Assembly: GCA_050485425.1 (NCBI GenBank)
Contig: JBJHBJ010000013.1
Coordinates: forward strand, 1-64,000
DNA length: 64,000 bases
DNA from: LSCE01 sp050485425
GTDB lineage: Bacteria; Pseudomonadota; Gammaproteobacteria; Nitrococcales; Aquisalimonadaceae
Direction of reading: 5' to 3'
This document shows, in pieces, positions 48,893-56,024 of the stretch. Numbering within the stretch: the first letter of the stretch is position 1; each line of letters opens with the position of its first letter. The notes below the pieces were generated by a model. That model saw nothing but the letters and a program-made list of their open reading frames with translations, did not search any database and was not told where the DNA came from. The translations under genes were made by a program, and so were the position numbers.

Positions 48893-49022
48893 TGTCCCGT
48901 AACAGCAGTTCGCAGCATTTCTGCGGCCTCTGGCGCCGCCGTCGCAGTGTTATTGCCGCTTGCCGCAGCCGGGGCTACGCCTGCGCGCCAATGCCTGGCG
49001 ATACCGGCGCCAGAGGCCGCAG
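48889..49022. repeat. Stop-codon-abutting dispersed repeat, copy A, with 18-bp inverted repeat
   Basis: The first 35 nt (48889-48923) match 60044-60078 (opposite orientation) at 34 of 35 positions, starting at the C before the TAG stop codon. A perfect 18-bp stem follows (48921-48938 with 49005-49022) around a 66-nt loop. The element may serve as the 3' end of the nuo transcript. There is no T-run. Confidence 0.85.
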
Positions 49023-49061
49023 CGTGCAAGGATACTTGCGGGGCGGCACACCAGAATCCTC

Positions 49062-49090
49062 TTGCATTCCCCGCGCCGGGTCGTTACCAT
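49062..49090 (+). promoter_or_regulatory. Promoter of initiator tRNA
   Basis: TTGCAT, 17-nt GC-rich spacer, TACCAT, followed by the GC-rich discriminator GCGCAGCG just before the tRNA. GC-rich discriminators are typical of stringently controlled stable-RNA promoters. Confidence 0.7.
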
Positions 49091-49103
49091 GCGCAGCGTC
49101 GAT

Positions 49104-49180
<77 letters not shown>

Positions 49181-49184
49181 CTAT

Positions 49185-49212
49185 AAAAATGGGCCGCTTG
49201 CGGCCTTTTTTT
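49185..49212 (+). terminator. Intrinsic terminator after tRNA-fMet
   Basis: A-run, GGCCG, CTTG loop, CGGCC, then seven T. Short stem with flanking A/T pairing; works plausibly in both directions but only the plus orientation has the relevant gene. Confidence 0.85.
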
Positions 49213-49335
49213 ATCACTGGTGTTCAAGCCCTGTTCCGGGGTGTGTGCCATCCGAGAGCGAGGCAGGATGGCCACGAAAGCGCCGGGATCTGAGGCAGAC
49301 CAGGGTATCGCTGGTGCGGGGTTCCCGAACTTCGC

Positions 49336-49341
49336 TATAAT
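49336..49341 (+). promoter_or_regulatory. -10 element of a probable rimP-nusA-infB promoter
   Basis: Perfect TATAAT 62 bp upstream of rimP. No good -35 is found (GGTGCG at 17 nt), so it may depend on an activator or extended contacts. The predicted start (about 49348) precedes the leader terminator at 49365. Confidence 0.5.
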
Positions 49342-49364
49342 ACAGCGTTGCCGCTGGATGATGG

Positions 49365-49386
49365 ATGGGCCTTGGGCCCATTTTTT
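49365..49386 (+). terminator. Leader terminator / attenuator before rimP
   Basis: ATGGGCC, TTG, GGCCCAT, then a run of six T (7-bp stem). It lies between the TATAAT at 49336 and the rimP start at 49404, so transcripts from that promoter must read through it. This may allow NusA-dependent feedback, as the operon encodes NusA. Confidence 0.75.
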
Positions 49387-49403
49387 GTTTGTGCGGAGAG
49401 TGT

Positions 49404-49859
49404 ATGGATCGCATCGCCCGGCAGCTCAACGGGCTGTTCCAACCCGTGGTGGAGGCCATGGGTTACGAATTGGTTGGCGTGGAGTATCGGCCGAACCGGG
49501 GCGAGGGGTTGTTGCGTGTTTACATTGATGCCGATGCCGGCATTACGCTGGAAGATTGCGAGCGGGTCAGTCATCAACTGAGCGGCCTGCTGGATGTGGA
49601 AGATCCGATCCGAGGCCATTACCGGCTGGAGATCTCCTCGCCTGGCCTGGATCGGCCGCTGTTCTCCCCGGAACACTATCAGCGTTTCGCCGGATCGCGG
49701 GTCCAGCTTCGGCTGGCCGAGCTCTGGGAAGGGCGCCGGAAGTTTCGCGGAGAGCTTCGGGGCTTTGATGATGGCCGCATACTGGTTTCCGAGGAAGGGG
49801 TGGATTATGCCGTTCCCCTGGAAGTTGTCGACAAGGCCAATCTGATTCCGGATATCTGA
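49404..49859 (+). CDS. rimP: Ribosome maturation factor RimP
   Basis: 30S maturation factor, 151 residues. The N-terminal alpha/beta domain has ELVGVEYRPNRGEGLLRVYID (here GVEYRPNRGEGLLRVYID) and DCERVSHQLSGLLDVEDPI (here CERVSHQLSGLLDVEDP), and LEISSPGLDRPLF leads to the SH3-like C-terminal domain (GRRKFRGELRGFDDGRI). The ATG at 49404 is 8 nt after GGAG; the upstream frame from 49365 begins inside the terminator and is rejected. First protein gene of rimP-nusA-infB. Confidence 0.95.
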   Translation: MDRIARQLNGLFQPVVEAMGYELVGVEYRPNRGEGLLRVYIDADAGITLEDCERVSHQLSGLLDVEDPIRGHYRLEISSPGLDRPLFSPEHYQRFAGSRVQLRLAELWEGRRKFRGELRGFDDGRILVSEEGVDYAVPLEVVDKANLIPDI

Positions 49860-49906
49860 ATCGCAAACCTGGTGATTACCCGGTCGCCGGGTGTGGAGTA
49901 TCAAGC

Positions 49907-51418
49907 ATGAGCAAAGAGGTTCTGCTGGTCGTAGAAGCCATTTCCAACGAGAAGGGCGTCGACAAGGAGGTCATCGTCGAGGCCATCGAGGCAGCGTTGG
50001 CTTCCGCGACGAAAAAGCGCTCGCCCGGCGAGATCGAGGTCCGCGTATCGGTGGACCGTCGGTCCGGCGAGTACGACACTTTCCGCCGCTGGCTGGTTGT
50101 GGAAGACGATGCCGAGATGGAGCTGCCGGACCAGGAGATCCGTCTGTCGGACGCCCGCAAGCAGAATCCCGACATTCAGGTGGGCGACTACATCGAGGAG
50201 CCCATGGAGTCGGTGGCGTTCGGTCGCATCGCAGCCCAGACCGCGAAACAGGTGATCGTGCAGAAGGTGCGTGAGGCGGAGCGTGCGAAGGTCGTGGATG
50301 CCTACAAGGACCGCGTTGGCGAACTGGTTACCGGCCTGGTGAAGAAGGTCGACCGCGGCAACCTGATCATGGACCTCGGTAACAATGCCGAGGCCCTCAT
50401 CCCCCGCGAGGACATGATCCCACGTGAAGCCTTCCGCACCGGTGACCGTGTCCGCGGTTATCTGCGGGAGGTTCGGCCGGATGCCCGGGGCCCGCAACTG
50501 ATCGTCTCCCGTACCGCTCCCGAATTCCTCATCGAGCTGTTCAAGCTGGAGGTGCCGGAAGTCGGGCAGGAACTGATCGACATCCTCGGCGCCGCCCGGG
50601 ATGCCGGCATGCGTGCCAAGATCGCGGTGCGGTCCAACGACCCGCGTATCGACCCGGTCGGGGCCTGCGTGGGCATGCGCGGTTCGCGTGTGCAGGCGGT
50701 GTCCAATGAGCTATCCGGCGAGCGTATCGATATCATCCTCTGGAACGAGAATCCGGCACAGTTCGTGATCAATGCGATGGCACCGGCTGACGTGGAGTCC
50801 ATCGTCGTTGACGAAGACTCCCACAGCATGGACATCGCCGTGGTCGAGGACCAGCTCTCTCAGGCTATCGGCCGGGGCGGCCAGAACGTACGCCTGGCCA
50901 GCGAACTGACCGGTTGGGAGCTCAACGTGATGACCTCTGCCGACGCCGAGGCCAAGAGCCAGGCGGAAGCGGAGAAGACCATGTCCATGTTTATCGAGGC
51001 ATTGGGCGTGGATGAGGAAGTCGCCGCCATTCTGGTGCAGGAAGGCTTCTCTACCGTGGAGGAGGTGGCCTATGTGCCGGCCTCCGAAATGCTGGAGATT
51101 GACGAGTTCGACGAAGACATCGTCGAGGAACTCCGCGCGCGTGCCCGCGACTCTCTGCTGACGCAGATGATTGCCACGGAAGAGAAGCTGGGCGATGCCA
51201 AGCCGGCGGACGACTTGCTGGGCATGGAAGGCATGGACGAGGAACTGGCCTACAAGCTGGCCGCGACCGGCGTGGTAACCATGGAAGATCTGGCCGAGCA
51301 GGCGGTGGACGATGTGGTGGAATCGACGCATATCGATGCGGAGCGTGCTGCGGCGCTGATCATGAAGGCTCGTGAGCCCTGGTTTGCGGATTCGCAGGAA
51401 CAGCAGCAGGAGTCCTGA
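49907..51418 (+). CDS. nusA: Transcription termination/antitermination factor NusA
   Basis: RNA polymerase-binding elongation factor, 503 residues. Order: N-terminal polymerase-binding domain (1-125), S1 (GLVKKVDRGNLIMDLGNNAEALIP, here KVDRGNLIMDLGNNAEALIP), KH1 (KIAVRSNDPRIDPVGACVGMRGSR, here DPVGACVGMRGSRV), KH2 (AIGRGGQNVRLAS), and two C-terminal acidic repeats (EEVAAILVQEGFSTVEEVAYV, here LVQEGFSTVEEVAYV; MDEELAYKLAATGVVTMEDLA, here AYKLAATGVVTMEDLAE) as in gammaproteobacteria. Starts 47 nt after rimP. Confidence 0.96.
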   Translation: MSKEVLLVVEAISNEKGVDKEVIVEAIEAALASATKKRSPGEIEVRVSVDRRSGEYDTFRRWLVVEDDAEMELPDQEIRLSDARKQNPDIQVGDYIEEPMESVAFGRIAAQTAKQVIVQKVREAERAKVVDAYKDRVGELVTGLVKKVDRGNLIMDLGNNAEALIPREDMIPREAFRTGDRVRGYLREVRPDARGPQLIVSRTAPEFLIELFKLEVPEVGQELIDILGAARDAGMRAKIAVRSNDPRIDPVGACVGMRGSRVQAVSNELSGERIDIILWNENPAQFVINAMAPADVESIVVDEDSHSMDIAVVEDQLSQAIGRGGQNVRLASELTGWELNVMTSADAEAKSQAEAEKTMSMFIEALGVDEEVAAILVQEGFSTVEEVAYVPASEMLEIDEFDEDIVEELRARARDSLLTQMIATEEKLGDAKPADDLLGMEGMDEELAYKLAATGVVTMEDLAEQAVDDVVESTHIDAERAAALIMKAREPWFADSQEQQQES

Positions 51419-51511
51419 AGGCGGCGTCGAGTGTAACCACTCGGCCGTGAAGTACAGCGGTGTGAATGGCAGGCCGCGCAGAGCAGAAGTTCAGGATTCG
51501 GGGAGAGGTGC

Positions 51512-54193
51512 ATGTCGGAAGTCACAGTCAAACAGTTTGCAGAAGCGGTGGGGACCCCGGTCGAGCGCCTATTGACCCAGCTCAGCGAGGCTGGCGTCGA
51601 TATCCGCGATGCGGACGCCGTCCTGTCGGACGAGGACAAGGCGACCTTGCTCTCGCACCTGCGCAAGTCGCATGGCCGGGGTGAAGAATCCGGCGATGCC
51701 GACGGCCCCCGCAAGATCACCCTGCGACGCAAGAGCATGAGCCAGATCAAGCTCAGCTCCGGCGGCGGTGGGGCGCGCGGCGCCCGGGGTGCTGCGGCCC
51801 CGACCCGTACGGTCAACGTGGAGGTGCGCAAGAAGCGCACTTACGTGAAGCGTAGCGTGGTGGAAGCCGAAAAGGAGCGCCAGGAGCAGGAGTTGCTGGA
51901 GCAACAGCGTCAGCGCGAGCAGGAGTTGCAGGCCGAGGAAGAGGCAAGCCGGGCCGCGGAGGAAGCGGAAACCGCGACGGCGGTGGCGGACGAGGTGAAG
52001 GCCGAAGAGCCCGATGCCCCGGCCGAACAGCCCGCCGACGAGGGCGTGCCGGCGGCCGACGAAGCTTCTGCGACACCGGAAGAGATTGCCGCGCGGGCCG
52101 TCGAGGAGGAGGAAGCTGCTGCTCCCGCGCAGGACACGGGCAAGAAGGCCGAAGAACCGCCGGTGGCCGATCCGGCCACGCTGGAAGCAGAATCCGAAGC
52201 CGAGTCCAGCCGCCGCAAGGCCAAGGACAAGCCCAAGGGCAAGGCCGCGCGTCCCAGCGAGGACGAGGAGGCGGCTCGCCGTCGCGGTGGCCGTGCGGCC
52301 AAGAAGGCCCGGGATGACGGAGGCCGAGACGAGTTGCGCATGGCGCCCGGACGCGGCGGCAAACGCAAGCGGAAGGACGGTAAGGGCGGAGCGGGCAAGA
52401 CACTGCAGCACGGCTTTGAAATGCCGACTGCACCGGTGGTGCGCGAGGTTCAGGTGCCTGAGTCCATCACGGTGGGCGAACTGGCACAACGCATGAGCGT
52501 AAAGGCGGCCCTGCTGATCAAGGAGATGATGAAACAGGGCATGATGGCCACTATCAATCAGGTCATTGATCAGGAAACCGCGGTGCTGCTGGTGGAAGAA
52601 CTCGGTCACAAGCCGAAGGTGGTCAGTGATTCCGCCATCGAGGACGAAGTGGTTGCCAGTGTGGCGGAACCGGAAGGCGAGAAGATTCCGCGGGCGCCGG
52701 TGGTCACCATCATGGGGCACGTCGACCACGGCAAGACCTCACTGCTGGATCATATCCGCCGGGCCAAGGTGGTGGACTCGGAAGCTGGCGGCATCACCCA
52801 GCATATCGGTGCTTATCACGTGGAAACCGAGCGGGGCATGGTCACGTTCCTGGATACCCCCGGTCACCAGGCGTTTACCGCCATGCGGGCCCGCGGGGCG
52901 AAGATCACCGACGTGGTCGTGCTGGTGGTGGCTGCGGATGACGGCGTCATGCCACAGACTGAAGAGGCCATTCGCCATGCCAAGGCGGCTGGTGTGCCGC
53001 TGGTTGTGGCCGTGAACAAGATCGACAAGCCCGAAGCGGATCCGGATCGGGTCAAGCAGGAGTTGACCCAGCACGAGGTCATTCCGGAGGACTGGGGCGG
53101 CGATTACCAGTTCGTGCATGTGTCCGCCAAGACCGGCGAAGGCATCGATGATCTGCTGGAGTCCATCCTGCTGCAGTCCGAACTGCTGGAATTGCAGGCG
53201 GTGGCCGACTGCCCGGCGACCGGCGTGGTGATCGAGTCCAGCCTGGACAAGGGGCGCGGGCCCGTGGCCACTATCCTGGTCCAGAACGGCGAGCTGCACC
53301 GCGGCGACGTCATTCTGTCCGGCGTTGAATATGGTCGCGTGCGAGCCATGCTCGACGAGAACGGGCGGCAGGTTGAGAGTGCCGGTCCGTCCATTCCGGT
53401 TGTGGTGCTGGGGTTGTCCGGCCTGCCCAATGCCGGTGACGACATGATGGTGGTCAAGGACGAGCGCAAGGCGCGGGAAGTGTCCGAGTTCCGCAAGGAA
53501 CGCCAGCGGGACAAGCGCCTGGCCCAGCAGAAGGCGGCGAAGATGGAAGACATCTTCGGCCAGTTGAAGGAAGACGAACTCAGCCAGGTCAACATCCTGC
53601 TGAAGGCGGACGTGCAGGGCTCGGCGGAGGCGCTGACCCAGTCGCTGGCCGACCTGTCCAACGACGAGGTCAAGGTGAACGTGATCCAGGCCGGCGTTGG
53701 CGGCATCAACGAATCGGATGTCAACCTGGCCCTGGCGTCCAACGCCATCATGATCGGCTTCAACGTGCGTGCCGATGCCGCCGCCCGCAAGCTGATCCAG
53801 GAGACCGAGCTGGATGTGCACTACTACAGCATCATCTACGAGGCCATTGACCAGGTGAAGCAGGCCATCAGCGGCATGCTGGCACCGGAGGTCCGCGAGG
53901 AGATCATCGGTCTTGCCACGGTCCGCGACGTGTTCAAGTCCTCCAAGCTGGGAGCCGTGGCCGGCTGCCTGGTGGAAGAGGGCGTGGTCAAGCGGCACAA
54001 CCCGATCCGTGTACTGCGCGACAACGTGGTCATCTACGAGGGCGAGCTGGAGTCTCTGCGTCGCTTCAAGGATGACGTCAAGGAAGTGCGGTCCGGCACG
54101 GAATGCGGCATCGGCGTGAAGAACTACAATGACGTCAAGGTCGGTGACCAGATCGAGTGCTACGAACGGATCGAAGTGGCACGCGAACTCTGA
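51512..54193 (+). CDS. infB: Translation initiation factor IF-2
   Basis: GTPase that brings fMet-tRNA to the 30S subunit; 893 residues. An N-terminal IF2N subdomain (MSEVTVKQFAEAVGTPVERLL) is followed by a long charged Ala/Glu/Lys-rich linker (about 100-300), a second IF2N (VGELAQRMSVKAALLIKEMM), then the G domain: G1 GHVDHGKT (about 402), G3 DTPGHQAF, G4 NKID, G5 SAKTGEG. C1 and C2 domains follow. The ATG at 51512 has GGGGAGAGG upstream. An internal start for a shorter isoform, known in E. coli, cannot be fixed here. Confidence 0.97.
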   Translation: MSEVTVKQFAEAVGTPVERLLTQLSEAGVDIRDADAVLSDEDKATLLSHLRKSHGRGEESGDADGPRKITLRRKSMSQIKLSSGGGGARGARGAAAPTRTVNVEVRKKRTYVKRSVVEAEKERQEQELLEQQRQREQELQAEEEASRAAEEAETATAVADEVKAEEPDAPAEQPADEGVPAADEASATPEEIAARAVEEEEAAAPAQDTGKKAEEPPVADPATLEAESEAESSRRKAKDKPKGKAARPSEDEEAARRRGGRAAKKARDDGGRDELRMAPGRGGKRKRKDGKGGAGKTLQHGFEMPTAPVVREVQVPESITVGELAQRMSVKAALLIKEMMKQGMMATINQVIDQETAVLLVEELGHKPKVVSDSAIEDEVVASVAEPEGEKIPRAPVVTIMGHVDHGKTSLLDHIRRAKVVDSEAGGITQHIGAYHVETERGMVTFLDTPGHQAFTAMRARGAKITDVVVLVVAADDGVMPQTEEAIRHAKAAGVPLVVAVNKIDKPEADPDRVKQELTQHEVIPEDWGGDYQFVHVSAKTGEGIDDLLESILLQSELLELQAVADCPATGVVIESSLDKGRGPVATILVQNGELHRGDVILSGVEYGRVRAMLDENGRQVESAGPSIPVVVLGLSGLPNAGDDMMVVKDERKAREVSEFRKERQRDKRLAQQKAAKMEDIFGQLKEDELSQVNILLKADVQGSAEALTQSLADLSNDEVKVNVIQAGVGGINESDVNLALASNAIMIGFNVRADAAARKLIQETELDVHYYSIIYEAIDQVKQAISGMLAPEVREEIIGLATVRDVFKSSKLGAVAGCLVEEGVVKRHNPIRVLRDNVVIYEGELESLRRFKDDVKEVRSGTECGIGVKNYNDVKVGDQIECYERIEVAREL

Positions 54194-54213
54194 TCCGCGT
54201 CGAGCGCTATCAC

Positions 54214-54242
54214 GGCCCGTCGGCTCACCGGCGGGCCTTTTT
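54214..54242 (+). terminator. Intrinsic terminator between infB and rbfA
   Basis: GGCCCGTCGG, CTCA, CCGGCGGGCC (one wobble) and TTTTT. It ends 18 nt before the rbfA ATG, so rbfA is either expressed by read-through or has a promoter of its own. Confidence 0.85.
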
Positions 54243-54259
54243 CGTGACGGAAGGTGCGT

Positions 54260-54637
54260 ATGTCCAAGCAGAGCCCTCGCTCACGCCGGGTAGGCGATCA
54301 GATCCAGCGGGAGCTGGCCACATTGATCCGCGACCAGGTCAAGGACCCCAGGGTCCGCGGTTCGGTGACCGTGTCGGGCGTGGAGGTGACCCGGGACATG
54401 GGGCATGCCAAGGTTTTCATGACTGTGCTCGGCGCAGACGCGGCGGAAAGCCGGGAGGCTGCAGAGGCGCTCAACAACGCCGCCGGCTTCCTGCGTCGGG
54501 AACTGGGTCGCCGCATGGTGATCAGGAGCGTTCCGCAGCTGCATTTCATGCATGATCCCTCGTTTGATCGCGGCGCGCACCTGAGCGAACTGATCGACCG
54601 GGTCATGGAAAACGAGCGTCCGCGGGACGAAGACTGA
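54260..54637 (+). CDS. rbfA: Ribosome-binding factor A
   Basis: Late 30S assembly/cold-shock factor with a KH-like fold; 125 residues. Family words are RRVGDQIQRELATLIRDQVKDPRV (here RRVGDQIQRELATLIRD), VEVTRDMGHAKVFMTVLG and FLRRELGRRMVIRSVPQLHF (here ELGRRMVIRSVPQLHF), DPSFDRGAHLSELI. The ATG at 54260 is 7 nt from GGAAGG, favoured over GTG 54254. Confidence 0.95.
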   Translation: MSKQSPRSRRVGDQIQRELATLIRDQVKDPRVRGSVTVSGVEVTRDMGHAKVFMTVLGADAAESREAAEALNNAAGFLRRELGRRMVIRSVPQLHFMHDPSFDRGAHLSELIDRVMENERPRDED

Positions 54638-54660
54638 ACATCGGTAGCGGCAGGAACGGC

Positions 54661-55560
54661 GTGCGCTTCAAAAGAAATCAACGGCCGGTCAACGGCATAT
54701 TGTTGCTGGACAAGCCGGGAGGCATTACCTCCAACCGTGCGCTGCAGCAGGTCAAGCGGATCTACCGCGCGCGCAAGGCCGGCCACACGGGCAGCCTCGA
54801 CCCGCTGGCCACCGGACTGTTGCCGGTGTGCCTGGGAGAGGCGACCAAGATCTCCGGTTTTCTGCTGGATGCGGACAAACGGTACCGGGTCCGTTGCAGA
54901 CTGGGCGGCACCACGACCACGGGCGATGCCGAGGGTGAGCTGCTGGCGCAGCGACCCGTGCCGGCCCTGGACAGCATTGCCGTCGAAGAGGCCCTGGCGC
55001 CCTTGCGCGGCCACATCGAACAGGTTCCGCCGATGTACTCGGCACTCAAGCACCGGGGCCAGCGGCTCTATGCCCTGGCTCGTCAGGGACTGGAGGTGGA
55101 GCGCCCGCCTCGCCCGGTGACCGTCCACCTGCTGGAGTTGCTGGAGCGCACGGAGCAGGAGCTGGAGTTGCTGGTGCATTGCTCCAAGGGCACCTACGTG
55201 CGCTCCCTGGTGGAAAGCCTCGGTGAGCACCTGGGGTGCGGAGCCTACGTTACCATGCTGCGACGGATCGGTCTGACCCCGTTCGACGATCCCGAAATGG
55301 TGACCATGGAACAGCTTCAGGATCGTTCCGAGGAGGAGCTGGACGCATTGCTGCTGCCGGTGGAGGCCGGGCTGGCCCACTGGCCGGAGGTCCGGCTGAC
55401 CGCCGATGCCGCGCATTACCTGTGCCAGGGACAGGCCGTCTGGGTGCCGGCGGCGCCGGCATCGGGCTGGGTGCGCCTGCATGCGCCGGAACGCTTTCTG
55501 GGAATGGGCGAGGTCCAGGATGACGGGCGCATTGCCCCGAAACGCCTGATGAATTTGTGA
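54661..55560 (+). CDS. truB: tRNA pseudouridine(55) synthase TruB
   Basis: Forms pseudouridine 55 in the T-loop of all tRNAs; 299 residues. The N-terminus NGILLLDKPGGITSNRALQQVK (here LLLDKPGGITSNRALQQ) and the catalytic Asp in GHTGSLDPLATGLLPVCLGEATK (here HTGSLDPLATGLLPVC) are clear. YSALKHRGQRLYALAR and KGTYVRSL follow, and a PUA-like C-terminal domain ends the protein. GTG start at 54661 with CAGGAA upstream; 23 nt after rbfA. Confidence 0.95.
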   Translation: MRFKRNQRPVNGILLLDKPGGITSNRALQQVKRIYRARKAGHTGSLDPLATGLLPVCLGEATKISGFLLDADKRYRVRCRLGGTTTTGDAEGELLAQRPVPALDSIAVEEALAPLRGHIEQVPPMYSALKHRGQRLYALARQGLEVERPPRPVTVHLLELLERTEQELELLVHCSKGTYVRSLVESLGEHLGCGAYVTMLRRIGLTPFDDPEMVTMEQLQDRSEEELDALLLPVEAGLAHWPEVRLTADAAHYLCQGQAVWVPAAPASGWVRLHAPERFLGMGEVQDDGRIAPKRLMNL

Positions 55561-55618
55561 AGCGGATCCCGTCGGCCGGAGGTCGGCGGGAAAATCATTG
55601 TGGGGAACAGAGTTTAGC

Positions 55619-55647
55619 TTGTTACCACAGACAGCCGCAGCTACAAT
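55619..55647 (+). promoter_or_regulatory. Promoter of rpsO
   Basis: TTGTTA, exactly 17 nt, TACAAT: 4/6 and 5/6 matches. It lies 43 bp upstream of the rpsO start, allowing independent expression of rpsO-pnp. Confidence 0.75.
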
Positions 55648-55689
55648 ATGCGGCCTTCGGAATACACGGAATACCAGGAGTTCAAACGC

Positions 55690-55959
55690 ATGTCTCTGTC
55701 TGCCGAGCAGAAAAGCCAGATCGTCAAGGATTTCCAGCGTTCCGCTGGGGATACCGGTTCTCCCGAGGTGCAGATCGCGCTGCTGTCCAGCCGCATCTCG
55801 CACCTGACCGGCCATTTCGCCGAACACAAGCAGGACCACCATTCCCGCCGGGGCCTGCTGAAATTGGTCAACCAGCGTCGGAAGCTGCTGGATTACCTGA
55901 AGCGCAAGGATCAGGGCCGTTACCAGACCGTGATCGAGCGCCTGGGCCTGCGCCGGTAA
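55690..55959 (+). CDS. rpsO: 30S ribosomal protein S15
   Basis: Primary 16S rRNA-binding protein of the central domain; 89 residues. MSLSAEQKSQIVKDFQ, DTGSPEVQIALLSSRI, HFAEHKQDHHSRRGLLKLVN (H41, D48 and S51 region contacts) and RRKLLDYLKRKD are canonical. The ATG at 55690; longer upstream frame excluded. Followed by pnp, as in most proteobacteria. Confidence 0.97.
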   Translation: MSLSAEQKSQIVKDFQRSAGDTGSPEVQIALLSSRISHLTGHFAEHKQDHHSRRGLLKLVNQRRKLLDYLKRKDQGRYQTVIERLGLRR

Positions 55960-55969
55960 TTCAAGGGGC

Positions 55970-55990
55970 CGCGCGCAAGGGCGTGCGTTT
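55970..55990 (+). terminator. Weak hairpin between rpsO and pnp
   Basis: CGCGCGC, AAGG, GCGTGCG (one wobble), then TTT. It could be a leaky terminator or an RNase III-type processing site controlling pnp, as known in E. coli; the T-run is short. Confidence 0.45.
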
Positions 55991-56024
55991 GTCCTGCTGT
56001 TGGGAAAGGTAAAGAGGAAATCTA

